Assembly: GCF_002933465.1 (NCBI RefSeq)
Contig: NZ_PSZE01000035.1
Span: 1 to 64,000 of the forward strand
Direction of reading: 5' to 3'
Source of the DNA: Nocardia nova
Lineage (GTDB): Bacteria; Actinomycetota; Actinomycetes; Mycobacteriales; Mycobacteriaceae
DNA: 64,000 bases
Positions 28,633-36,280 of this stretch are shown piece after piece; the first letter of the stretch is position 1, and each line of letters starts with the position of its first letter. The position numbers and the translations under genes were made by a program. The notes under the pieces were generated by a model. The model was given only the letters and a program-made list of their open reading frames with translations. It was not told the DNA's origin and ran no database searches.

Positions 28633-29559
28633 TCACACCGCGCGCAGCACATCCAGGGCATGCTCCAGATCGTCGGGATAGTCGCTGGTGATCTCGATCC
28701 AGCGGCCGTCGGCGGGATGGGCGAATCCGAGACTGCGCGCGTGCAACCACTGCCGCTGCAGACCGAGCCGCTCGGCCAGTCGCGGATCGGCGCCGTAGGT
28801 GAGATCACCGCAGCACGGGTGGCGAATCGCGGAGAAGTGCACACGGATCTGATGGGTGCGCCCGGTTTCCAGGTGGATGTCGAGCAGGCTCGCGGCCTGG
28901 AACGCCTCGACGGTGTCGTAGTGGGTGACGCTGGGCCGGCCGTCGGCGGTGACCGCGAATTTCCAGTCGTTGCCGCGAGCCCGCCCGATCGGGGCGTCGA
29001 TGGTGCCGCTGGAGGGATCCGGATGTCCCTGCACCAGTGCGTGATAACGCTTGTCGACCGTGCGCTGTTTGAAGGCCCGCTTCAGCACCGTGTAGGCGTG
29101 CTCGGACTGCGCCACCACCATCACCCCGGAGGTGCCGACGTCGAGCCGGTGCACGATGCCCTGCCGTTCGTGCGCGCCGGAGGTCGAGATGCGGTACCCC
29201 ATCGCGGCCAGTCCGCCGACCACGGTGGGACCCGACCAGCCGACACCGGTGTGCGCCGCGACGCCGACCGGCTTGTCGACCGCGACGATATCGTCGTCGG
29301 CGTAGAGGATCTTCATGCCCTCGACCGGAGTGGCCTCGACGGTGAGCTCCCGTTTCGGTTCGGGGAACTCCACTTCCAGCCACGCTCCGGCCACGAGCCG
29401 ATCGGACTTACCCGCCGCGGCGCCGTCGATCTGCACCGAACCGTCCTCGGCTAGTGCGGCGACCGCGGTCCGCGACAGGCCGAGCAGCCGCGAGAGTCCG
29501 GCGTCGACCCGCATGCCGTCCAGACCGTCGGGGATCGGCATCGCTCGTGTTTCCCTCAT
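28633..29559 (-). CDS. rluD: RluA-family 23S rRNA pseudouridine synthase
   Basis: A 308-residue RluD-like enzyme that isomerises uridines in 23S rRNA (helix 69 in RluD). The N-terminal 70 residues form an S4-like RNA-binding domain (RVDAGLSRLLGLSRTAVAALAEDGSV). The catalytic domain has the active-site Asp in QGIVHRLDVGTSGVMVV, then KRYHALVQGHP and LETGRTHQIRVHFSAIRHP. The ATG at 29559 overlaps the lspA stop by four bases (ATGA), so the genes are coupled; an ATG at 29541 is an alternative start with GAGGG upstream. Position next to lspA matches the conserved actinobacterial gene order. Confidence 0.94.
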   Translation of the reverse strand: MRETRAMPIPDGLDGMRVDAGLSRLLGLSRTAVAALAEDGSVQIDGAAAGKSDRLVAGAWLEVEFPEPKRELTVEATPVEGMKILYADDDIVAVDKPVGVAAHTGVGWSGPTVVGGLAAMGYRISTSGAHERQGIVHRLDVGTSGVMVVAQSEHAYTVLKRAFKQRTVDKRYHALVQGHPDPSSGTIDAPIGRARGNDWKFAVTADGRPSVTHYDTVEAFQAASLLDIHLETGRTHQIRVHFSAIRHPCCGDLTYGADPRLAERLGLQRQWLHARSLGFAHPADGRWIEITSDYPDDLEHALDVLRAV

Positions 29560-30407
29560 TCGCCCGCCTTCCCGCCCCGGGCAGCGCCCTGATCGTCACC
29601 GGCGCCCTGATCGTCGTCGTGGCCGGCGCGGGTGCCGTCGGGTTCGAATCCGAACACCGTCAGCACCACCAGCAGAATCGCCCCGCACACGATCGAGGAA
29701 TCGGCGACGTTGAACACCGGCCACCACTTGGTGACGGCGATGAAGTCGATCACATGTCCCTGCAGCGGACCGGGCGAACGGAACAGCCGGTCCACCAGAT
29801 TGCCCAGCGCACCACCGAGGACCAGGCCGAGACCGATCGCCCAGCTCAGCGAGCGCAGAGTGCGCCCGATGCGGATCACCCCGATCACGACGGCGACCGC
29901 GATCAGGGTCAGCAGCCAGGTCATGCCCGTGGCCATGGAGAACGCCGCGCCGGAATTGCGGATCAGGGTCAGTCGCACCACGTCGCCGATGATCGAAATC
30001 GGTTCGCCGGGCGTCATCTTCGCCACCACCAGGGCCTTCGTGCCGAGGTCCACGGCCAGCACGACGGCCGCGATCACCAGCAGCCACGGCAGGCGGCGCG
30101 GGAAGGCCGCCGGGGCGCCGGAAGGCCGCGCGGGCGATCCGGCCGCCGAATCGTCGCCGGTCCCGGCGGCGCTCGCGGCCTTTCCGCGATCGTCGCGGTC
30201 CGGCGCGGTCCCGTTCGACGCGGTCCCATTCGTCGCCGCCTCGCCGGGAGCGTCGGCGCCGGAGCCGTCCGGAGCCGGAGCGGAATCCGCGCTGTTGCCG
30301 CGAGTGCCGGAACCGCCGTCGCGGTCGGCGCCCCGATCCGCCGCGGACTCGCGCGGGGGTTCGTCGGGGTCGTCGAGGTGCTGCTCACGCGGCCGGTCCG
30401 TATTCAC
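29556..30407 (-). CDS. lspA: Signal peptidase II with long N-terminal extension
   Basis: LspA removes the signal peptides of diacylglyceryl-modified prolipoproteins in the cytoplasmic membrane. The core, residues about 103-265, has four helices and the two catalytic aspartates, Asp206 in GALGNLVDRL and Asp236 in VFNVADSSI, plus RNSGAAFS. The unusual part is the first 102 residues: a hydrophilic, probably disordered stretch rich in Asp, Gly, Ala and Ser (for example SADSAPAPDGSGADAP), making the protein 283 residues instead of the usual 160-200. The GTG at 30407 is the first start in this frame; a later start is possible, but there is no ATG or GTG with a good ribosome site before the core that I can see. 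The C-terminal tail is also charged. Several lipoproteins in this window are likely substrates. Confidence 0.93.
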   Translation of the reverse strand: MNTDRPREQHLDDPDEPPRESAADRGADRDGGSGTRGNSADSAPAPDGSGADAPGEAATNGTASNGTAPDRDDRGKAASAAGTGDDSAAGSPARPSGAPAAFPRRLPWLLVIAAVVLAVDLGTKALVVAKMTPGEPISIIGDVVRLTLIRNSGAAFSMATGMTWLLTLIAVAVVIGVIRIGRTLRSLSWAIGLGLVLGGALGNLVDRLFRSPGPLQGHVIDFIAVTKWWPVFNVADSSIVCGAILLVVLTVFGFEPDGTRAGHDDDQGAGDDQGAARGGKAGE

Positions 30408-30507
30408 AGCTAGACATCATTCCCTATCACGTCATCACCGGTTCGCGGTGCTGTCACCCAGCGCGTGGACGGACAGGGAGTCAAAGCTGTTTTTCAGGAA
30501 CCGGTCG

Positions 30508-30513
30508 TACCCT
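30508..30513 (+). promoter_or_regulatory. -10 box (TACCCT) for the lipoprotein gene pair
   Basis: TACCCT ends 7 nt before the GTG at 30521 and there is no Shine-Dalgarno sequence. A leaderless transcript covering both lipoprotein genes is predicted. Confidence 0.45.
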
Positions 30514-30520
30514 GTTCGGC

Positions 30521-31516
30521 GTGACGGTGTTGTCTTCCCACTCCTGCGCCTCGGTGACCGGTCTGCGCCCCGCGGGCGCGCCCGGCCGGGTCCCGAATCC
30601 GCGCGCGGCGCGCTCGGGAGTGCTGTTGATGGTGCTGGCGTTGACCCTGTCCGCGCTCGGCGTCGGTTGCAGCGACGGAACCGAGGCCACCAGCGACGCC
30701 GAGGTGGAGCCCTCCGGTTTCGGCAAGGAGGTCACCCTGCCGATCTCCGCCGCGGTCGCCACCCTGGTCACTCCAGGCGAGGAACCGCACACTCCGCTGC
30801 GCCCGGCCCTGCGCCCCGGCACCTCGCAGCAGGTGACCCTGCGCACCGACCACCACGTCGAACAACAGATCAACGATCAGGCGGTGCGGGACTTCTCGCC
30901 GCCGTCGGTGACCATTCCGCTGACCGCGGACGCGAAGGCCGACGGCGTGGATCTCGTCCTCGGCACGGCCACGTCACCGGATCCGGCCCTGGATCGGCAA
31001 CTGGTCGCGGCCGACGGATCCCACGCCGGCATCGAGTTCACCGACCTCGGCGCCGTCACCGCACTGCGGATGGCACCGGCCCCGTCGACGCCCGACACCG
31101 CCCGCGCCGCCATCGAACAGGCCTTCTACCAAGCGGTGTATGAGGCGATCGCCTTTCCCGTCGATGCGGTCGGCGAGGGTGCGGTGTGGACGGTGCATCA
31201 GCGCGTCTCGGGAGTGGTTCCGCTGGACCAGATGACGACCGCGACGCTCACCAAGCGCGACGGCAATCTGCTGACCATCGCCCTCGACATCACCCAGACG
31301 CCGAAATCGGCCACCTGGCAGCTGCCCAACAATTCGGGCGACCTCGACATCATCGACTACCTGATGCACGGTGCGGGCACCATCACCGTGGATCTCGGCC
31401 TGCCGCTTCCGGTTTCGGGCGCGATCACCATCGGCGGCAATCAGTGCTACCGCGATCCGCACACCGATGTGCTGCTGCGCCAGGACATCCGGACGCAGGT
31501 GCAATGGGGCGAGTGA
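30521..31516 (+). CDS. Putative lipoprotein of unknown function
   Basis: A 331-residue exported protein. A long n-region ends in Arg residues before the hydrophobic stretch SGVLLMVLALTLSALGVGC, and LGVGC is an acceptable lipobox. The mature part has no domain that I recognise. It contains a duplicated-looking beta-rich pattern with LRPALRPGTSQQVTLRTDHHVEQQI, an EAIAFPVDAVGEGAVWTVHQRVS segment and DGNLLTIALDITQTPKSATWQLPN, resembling actinobacterial lipid-binding or DUF-type envelope lipoproteins. The first codon is GTG, supported by a -10 box 7 nt upstream. Its stop overlaps the start region of the next lipoprotein gene, so the two are probably translated together and may function as a pair. 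Confidence 0.78.
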   Translation: MTVLSSHSCASVTGLRPAGAPGRVPNPRAARSGVLLMVLALTLSALGVGCSDGTEATSDAEVEPSGFGKEVTLPISAAVATLVTPGEEPHTPLRPALRPGTSQQVTLRTDHHVEQQINDQAVRDFSPPSVTIPLTADAKADGVDLVLGTATSPDPALDRQLVAADGSHAGIEFTDLGAVTALRMAPAPSTPDTARAAIEQAFYQAVYEAIAFPVDAVGEGAVWTVHQRVSGVVPLDQMTTATLTKRDGNLLTIALDITQTPKSATWQLPNNSGDLDIIDYLMHGAGTITVDLGLPLPVSGAITIGGNQCYRDPHTDVLLRQDIRTQVQWGE

Positions 31517-32211
31517 ATCGCGCCGCGGGCGTGCTCGCGGGTGTCGTCGTCGGGGTGAGCGCATGCGGGCATCACGACGATTCGCTGCCGTCGCTGCCCG
31601 CGACGGCGACCGTACCGCCGATCACCGCCCCGGCCGTCACCGATTCCGATGCCCTGCGGGCGCAATTGCTCACCCCATCCGATCTTCCCCCGGGTTTCAC
31701 GCAGCTCGAGGACGCCTCGGCCGGTAACGGGCAGACGCCGCCGGACCGTTCCCGCACCGACCCGGCCGAATGCGCGAAAGTGCTGGCGCCCGTGGGTGAT
31801 CTGTACAGCGGGCCGTCCGCCCGGGGCGCGGTGCACTACTCGTCGCCGAATTTCGCCAGCATCGATATCGATATCGCCAGCTACGCCGACGGCAATGCGG
31901 CGCAGGCGTTCGCGGCGGCGCAGCAGCTGCTGCGCGACTGCCGCAGCTATTCCGGCACCGACGCCGACGGCACCTCCGTCGACTACCGGCTGGGCGGGCT
32001 CGATCAGCCGAAGGCCGGTTCGGCGTCGACCTCGTTCCAGATCCGCACCACCAGCGGCGGCATGTCGCTGTATTCCGCGGCCACGATCGCCGTCGTCGGC
32101 AGCAGTGTGGTGCAGATCGCGGAAACCTCACCGGCGCAGGTGGATCCGTCCTCGCTGCAGGACCTCACCACCAAGCAGGTCCGGCGACTGGAAGGTGTCG
32201 CCGGACCGTAA
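31504..32211 (+). CDS. Putative lipoprotein of unknown function
   Basis: A 235-residue exported protein with a short signal peptide, RAAGVLAGVVVGVSAC, and a lipobox VSAC. The mature region has an LRAQLLTPSDLPPGFTQLED motif followed by a domain with conserved Cys residues (DPAECAKVLAP and LLRDCRSYS), which resembles the mycobacterial LppX/LpqN-like or DUF5642-type sensor-like lipoproteins (PknH-sensor fold). This comparison is tentative. The ATG at 31504 overlaps the previous gene by 13 bp; a GTG at 31513 overlapping the TGA is an alternative. The gene ends 5 bp before the convergent emb gene stop, with no room for a separate terminator. Confidence 0.75.
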   Translation: MGRVNRAAGVLAGVVVGVSACGHHDDSLPSLPATATVPPITAPAVTDSDALRAQLLTPSDLPPGFTQLEDASAGNGQTPPDRSRTDPAECAKVLAPVGDLYSGPSARGAVHYSSPNFASIDIDIASYADGNAAQAFAAAQQLLRDCRSYSGTDADGTSVDYRLGGLDQPKAGSASTSFQIRTTSGGMSLYSAATIAVVGSSVVQIAETSPAQVDPSSLQDLTTKQVRRLEGVAGP

Positions 32212-32216
32212 GGGCC

Positions 32217-35200
32217 TCACCCCCAGGCGGTGTTGATGTGGCCCGGATTCCACATGCCGCCGTGGGTCTCCCGAGTCACCGTGGGCACCGCGGCGGTCGC
32301 GGAGGTGTCCCGCGGTGTCAGCCGCTGCAGCTCACCCCAGTCCCGGCGCCAGTCGTCCTTCAGATAGGTGGCCAGGGTCTGCGAGCTCAGCAACTGCTGG
32401 CTCCAGCCCAGCGGGCCGCCGCCATCGTGGCTCTCCCACAGCGTGGTGTCGTGTGCGGCGGCGCGATCGGGCAGGATGCGCCAGCTCGGAACCTGCGCGA
32501 TCCCGTCGCGGTGATCGTAGGGCCGCTGGCACGGGAACTGCAGTCCCACCGCCCAGTCCAGCAGCACCGGACTGTGCGAGCCCACCATGTCCTGCAGCGT
32601 CGTGGTGCGCGGGACGCGCGGCGGCGTCAGCGCCACCCACTGGTTGGGATCGCGGCTGCTGTCCTGGGCGACGATGCGGATCACATCGGCCTGCGGCGGA
32701 ATCTGGCCGAACGGCACCCGCAGGTTGCGCCACGACGGCGTCGGCCCGATATCGACCGGGATCACCGACCCCAGCGCATGCGCCTCGGTTGGTGAATCGC
32801 TGGTGCCGTATTCGATCTCGACCCGCTGGCCGGGGGTGACCACGCCGTCCTTGTCGATCGACCGAATGCGCCCGGCCGCGGTGACCGCCACGATCCCGGT
32901 GCGCTCGGCTGCCGGGGGCAGCCGGTACCAGCCGGTGGTGAGTTCGGCCGGATCCTGCTCACCGGCGGTGCCCAGTTCCGGTGTGGTGGCCGAGTCCAGG
33001 CCGTACGGCAGTGGCGCACCGGCGGTCTGGGTCCCGGCCTCGCCCTGGTTCTTCCCGCTGTCGAAGGCGCTGGAGATACTGCTGCTGTTGGTCGGCTCCC
33101 CCTCCGGAGTCAGATCACCGACCCCGTTGGGCACGAAGCCGGTGGCGCCGGCGGTGAAGGTCGCCTGCGGGTCGCCGGTCAGCGGCGGCAGCATCGACGC
33201 GTTGGGATCGGTTTCGACCAGGACATCGTTGGCCAGTCCGCACGGTTTGCCCAGTACCGCATCCACATTGGAGCGGGCCAACGAGAACGCCGGATACTGG
33301 GCGACCGCGCCCTTGGCGAACGAGGCCATCTCGAACACCACCAGCAGCGCCGCGGCCACGGTCAGCGGCGGAATCTTCGCCCATCGCCACGCTGGCCGCG
33401 AAATCCGGTGCGGGGTACCGGGTTCCGGCGCGCGCACATGCCACCATCCGGCCAGTGCCAGCAGCACCACGGCCACGGCGAGGAAGACCTTGCTCAGCCC
33501 GAAGCCGTGGATCGACGGCGGTTTGTCCCACCACGGAATGCCGTAGCTGGACACGTACCACCATTCGTTGACGCTGGTGAAGATCTGCGCCATCACCAAG
33601 GCGACCACGGCGCCGAACAGCGCCCGGTTGCGCGGCGACCGCATCACCCGCGGGCCGACCGCGACCGCGGTCAGCACCGCCACCGCACCGGCCAGCCCGG
33701 CGTACACGCCGTTGTGGTGGGTGAATTTGGTGGGTGTGGTCGCCATCAGCAGCATCGACGCGAAGGTGATGCCGAGCAGCCGGCGCGCCGGCCCGCCCGC
33801 GGTGAACGGGATCCGCCCGCCCTTGCGCAGCAGGACGAAGACGCAGACCAGCAGGCCCAGCCACATCGCCACCATGCCGAAGCGGCGCCCGATCGAACCG
33901 TCGGCGGTCGGCATGAACAGCCACTGATAGTTCAGGTAGTCGTTGTACCAGGGGTCCGACGGGCCGACCGCGGTGTGCACGCGGCGCATCTCGAACATCG
34001 CCGAGAGCGGCTGCACCGAGAACGCGATGGCCAGCACCAGGGCGCCGGCCGTCGCCAGCGGCGCGAGTAGGGCACCGTAGCCATACCCCACGGCCCAGCG
34101 CGAGCGGCGCTCACCGGTCCGCGGATCGGCGGCCAGCTCACCCGCCCGGGCACTGCCGAAGCGGAACACCGAGCGCATCCCGGCCAGCAGCGGCGCCACG
34201 CAGATCACGCCCGAGGGCGCCGCGGTGAAACTGAACGCCGCCACCAGGATCGCGATCGCATACGGCAGCAGGCGCCGGGTCGCGATGGCACGTTCGACGA
34301 AACACCAGGTGAGCAGGACACAGACCGCGATCACCGGTTCCGGCCGCAGACCGTTGTTGTAGGGCAGCCAGACCGCCAGGAAGATCAGCGCGCCGGTCCA
34401 CACCGCCACCCGGTCGTGGCGCACCGCCACCCCGAGGCGGGGAATCACCTCCCGGCTCAGCGCCAGCCACGTCACCACACCGGCCAGCAGCGTCGGAATC
34501 CGCATCCACGGACTCGCGGTGCTGATCTCGGTCATATGCGCGATGATGTCGTACGGCGGTGTGCCGACCGGGTTCTCGGGCACGCCGAAGAACCGGAAGT
34601 AGTTCGCCATATAGCCCGACACCAGCGACGCGCGCGCCATGCCGAACTGATAGCCGTCGTCGGAGGTGGTCGAGCCGATGAAATGCCAGATCACCAGTCC
34701 GCCCAGGACCACGGCGTCGACCGGGCCGAAACTCCACCACCGCTGCGGCAACCAGCGCCGGATGCGACGGCCGTCGAGCCGGTCCAGGCGGAACAGCGCG
34801 GCCAGCGCGATGAGGGTGAACACCACCGCCAGCACGGTCGCGATCCGCTTGATCACGGTGGGCACCACGGAAAACCGGCTGTCGACCTGCGCGGTGACGC
34901 TGGTTCCGGCGGCCCGGGTCAGGTCGCTGTACACGCCCACCAGTTGCGGCCGCCAATCACCCTGCAGCGTCACCGGTTTCGCGTCGGCGCCGGTGAAAGT
35001 TGCTGTGGTGTGCGAGATTTCGGAATGCACAGTGAAGGCGCAGTCGCCGCCGAGCCGGTCCACCGGCACACTGGCCAGGGACTGATTGCGCAGCACCGCT
35101 TCGAACTGACCGGGCTTACCGTCGGTTCCGGGCCGCACCCGCGCGACGAAACCGTAGCGCTCCAGGTCCGGGGCGCCGGCCGGCATGGTCGCGGTCAGCG

Positions 35201-35498
35201 TGGAGCCCTGCGCGGGCAGCTGCGCGATCGCCGCGCACGGGACGGTGGCGTCGAAGGTCAGCGGAGCATAGGAGACCAGCGGCGCGTCGAAGCCGCGCGT
35301 CGAGTCCTGCTGCGGCCACGACAGCGTGGTGTGGTCGACCTGGACCGGCATCAGTGGTACGGCGATGGCGCACAGGACGCCCAGGAGGCCGGCGATCAGC
35401 GCGATCGGCTGGGCCCAGCGAGCGAGTCGTGACCGGTCGACCCGGTGCCCCTGTCCTGCCGCGGGCGTGTCGTCCGCCCTCACCATCGTGTCGGTCAC
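32217..35498 (-). CDS. Emb-type arabinosyltransferase (orphan)
   Basis: A 1,093-residue GT-C membrane enzyme of the EmbA/B/C family, which adds arabinofuranose from decaprenyl-phospho-arabinose to arabinan in arabinogalactan or lipoarabinomannan. The N-terminal extracytoplasmic carbohydrate-binding part (about residues 55-210) is followed by some 13 helices. The first loop holds the conserved Asp-Asp in STTSDDGYQFGMARAS, then GYMANYFRFFGVPENPVG; the family's WYYDLLALW here is TPPYDIIAHM, a divergence. The C-terminal third is a second carbohydrate-binding domain ending TAVPTVTRETHGGMWNPG. It stands alone, away from embCAB, aftA or glfT genes. The GTG at 35498 has a TAGCAT box 8 nt upstream and no ribosome site. 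Which arabinan linkage it makes is unknown. Confidence 0.9.
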   Translation of the reverse strand: MTDTMVRADDTPAAGQGHRVDRSRLARWAQPIALIAGLLGVLCAIAVPLMPVQVDHTTLSWPQQDSTRGFDAPLVSYAPLTFDATVPCAAIAQLPAQGSTLTATMPAGAPDLERYGFVARVRPGTDGKPGQFEAVLRNQSLASVPVDRLGGDCAFTVHSEISHTTATFTGADAKPVTLQGDWRPQLVGVYSDLTRAAGTSVTAQVDSRFSVVPTVIKRIATVLAVVFTLIALAALFRLDRLDGRRIRRWLPQRWWSFGPVDAVVLGGLVIWHFIGSTTSDDGYQFGMARASLVSGYMANYFRFFGVPENPVGTPPYDIIAHMTEISTASPWMRIPTLLAGVVTWLALSREVIPRLGVAVRHDRVAVWTGALIFLAVWLPYNNGLRPEPVIAVCVLLTWCFVERAIATRRLLPYAIAILVAAFSFTAAPSGVICVAPLLAGMRSVFRFGSARAGELAADPRTGERRSRWAVGYGYGALLAPLATAGALVLAIAFSVQPLSAMFEMRRVHTAVGPSDPWYNDYLNYQWLFMPTADGSIGRRFGMVAMWLGLLVCVFVLLRKGGRIPFTAGGPARRLLGITFASMLLMATTPTKFTHHNGVYAGLAGAVAVLTAVAVGPRVMRSPRNRALFGAVVALVMAQIFTSVNEWWYVSSYGIPWWDKPPSIHGFGLSKVFLAVAVVLLALAGWWHVRAPEPGTPHRISRPAWRWAKIPPLTVAAALLVVFEMASFAKGAVAQYPAFSLARSNVDAVLGKPCGLANDVLVETDPNASMLPPLTGDPQATFTAGATGFVPNGVGDLTPEGEPTNSSSISSAFDSGKNQGEAGTQTAGAPLPYGLDSATTPELGTAGEQDPAELTTGWYRLPPAAERTGIVAVTAAGRIRSIDKDGVVTPGQRVEIEYGTSDSPTEAHALGSVIPVDIGPTPSWRNLRVPFGQIPPQADVIRIVAQDSSRDPNQWVALTPPRVPRTTTLQDMVGSHSPVLLDWAVGLQFPCQRPYDHRDGIAQVPSWRILPDRAAAHDTTLWESHDGGGPLGWSQQLLSSQTLATYLKDDWRRDWGELQRLTPRDTSATAAVPTVTRETHGGMWNPGHINTAWG

Positions 35499-35506
35499 GG
35501 AGGCAG

Positions 35507-35512
35507 ATGCTA
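35507..35512 (-). promoter_or_regulatory. -10 box (TAGCAT) for leaderless emb gene
   Basis: TAGCAT on the minus strand ends 8 nt before the GTG at 35498. Pyrimidine-rich CTGCCTCC lies between, with no Shine-Dalgarno sequence, so the mRNA is likely leaderless. Confidence 0.5.
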
Positions 35513-35621
35513 GCGCGGGGTGTCCGGGACGAACGAAGTCGTCCGACCTTTCTCAGTCTTTGTTTAGTTTCGTTGTGCATCCGGCACGGTGTAGCGCCTC
35601 GTCGTCGCCCTGCCGACGACT

Positions 35622-35653
35622 CGGGCCGGCGTTCCCCACGGAACGCCGGCCCG
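35622..35653 (-). terminator. Strong hairpin after the MTB12-like gene
   Basis: A perfect 14-bp stem, CGGGCCGGCGTTCC with GGAACGCCGGCCCG, encloses a CCAC loop. It lies 17 bp beyond the stop of the MTB12-like lipoprotein gene and before the emb promoter, so it separates the two transcription units. It lacks a U tract. Confidence 0.8.
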
Positions 35654-35670
35654 TGCCGGTACGACGAGAG

Positions 35671-36180
35671 CTATTCGCACGCGGGCGACTGCTGGCCCAG
35701 GTTCTTCAGTCCGGCGCAGGCCCAGCTCTTCTGCAGCTTCCAGCTGTTGTCCTGGGCGACGAACGGCACGTCGGCCTTGGTCGGCGCACCGCCGTTGACG
35801 GAGAAGTCCACCTTCGCGGTCAGCGTGTCGCCGCCGAGATACGCCACATCGGTGACGTTGATCTTGGCGTTGTTCTGCTGGTACGCGTCGGTCAGCTTCT
35901 GCATCATCTCGGGGTCCTTGGCCACGGCGTCCTGACCGTCCTCGAGCCACTGCGCCTTCTGCGCGGCCGGCACGCTCGGGTCCAGCGCCTGCGCCAACTC
36001 CGAGTTCAGATCGGCGACCGTGGGCACCGGCGGCACGTTGGCAGCCGAGGTGGCGGCGGCCTTGGTCGTGGTGGACTTGTGGCTCGAGTGCTTGTCACCG
36101 CTGCCGCAGGCCGACATGCCGAGCGCAGCCACGACAGCCAGGGTGGCGACCGCGATGCGTCCAGTCATCTGAAGCTTCAA
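35671..36180 (-). CDS. MTB12-like (low molecular weight antigen) lipoprotein
   Basis: A 169-residue exported lipoprotein. The signal peptide IAVATLAVVAALGMSAC ends in the lipobox MSAC. A Ser/Thr/Ala/Lys linker follows (KHSSHKSTTTKAAATSAAN). Residues about 50-169 resemble the mycobacterial MTB12/CFP-2 family: VPTVADLNSELAQALDPSVPAAQKAQWLEDG matches that family's opening, and TAKVDFSVNGGAPTKADVPFVAQDNSWKLQ its end. Function in that family is unknown; some are secreted antigens. The start is a TTG at 36180, because AAAGGA lies 6 nt upstream; the ATG four codons later is too far from it. A Cys pair near the C-terminus (SWACAGL and SPACE) may form a disulfide. It is monocistronic, ended by a strong hairpin. 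Confidence 0.82.
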   Translation of the reverse strand: MKLQMTGRIAVATLAVVAALGMSACGSGDKHSSHKSTTTKAAATSAANVPPVPTVADLNSELAQALDPSVPAAQKAQWLEDGQDAVAKDPEMMQKLTDAYQQNNAKINVTDVAYLGGDTLTAKVDFSVNGGAPTKADVPFVAQDNSWKLQKSWACAGLKNLGQQSPACE

Positions 36181-36280
36181 TGCTCGTCCTTTGCGTTCGA
36201 GTTGGTCTGGTTCCGTTCACGTGACAGCTCCCACCCGACCGGCGGCAGTGCACGAGTGGCCTCACGCTACCCGCCAAATT

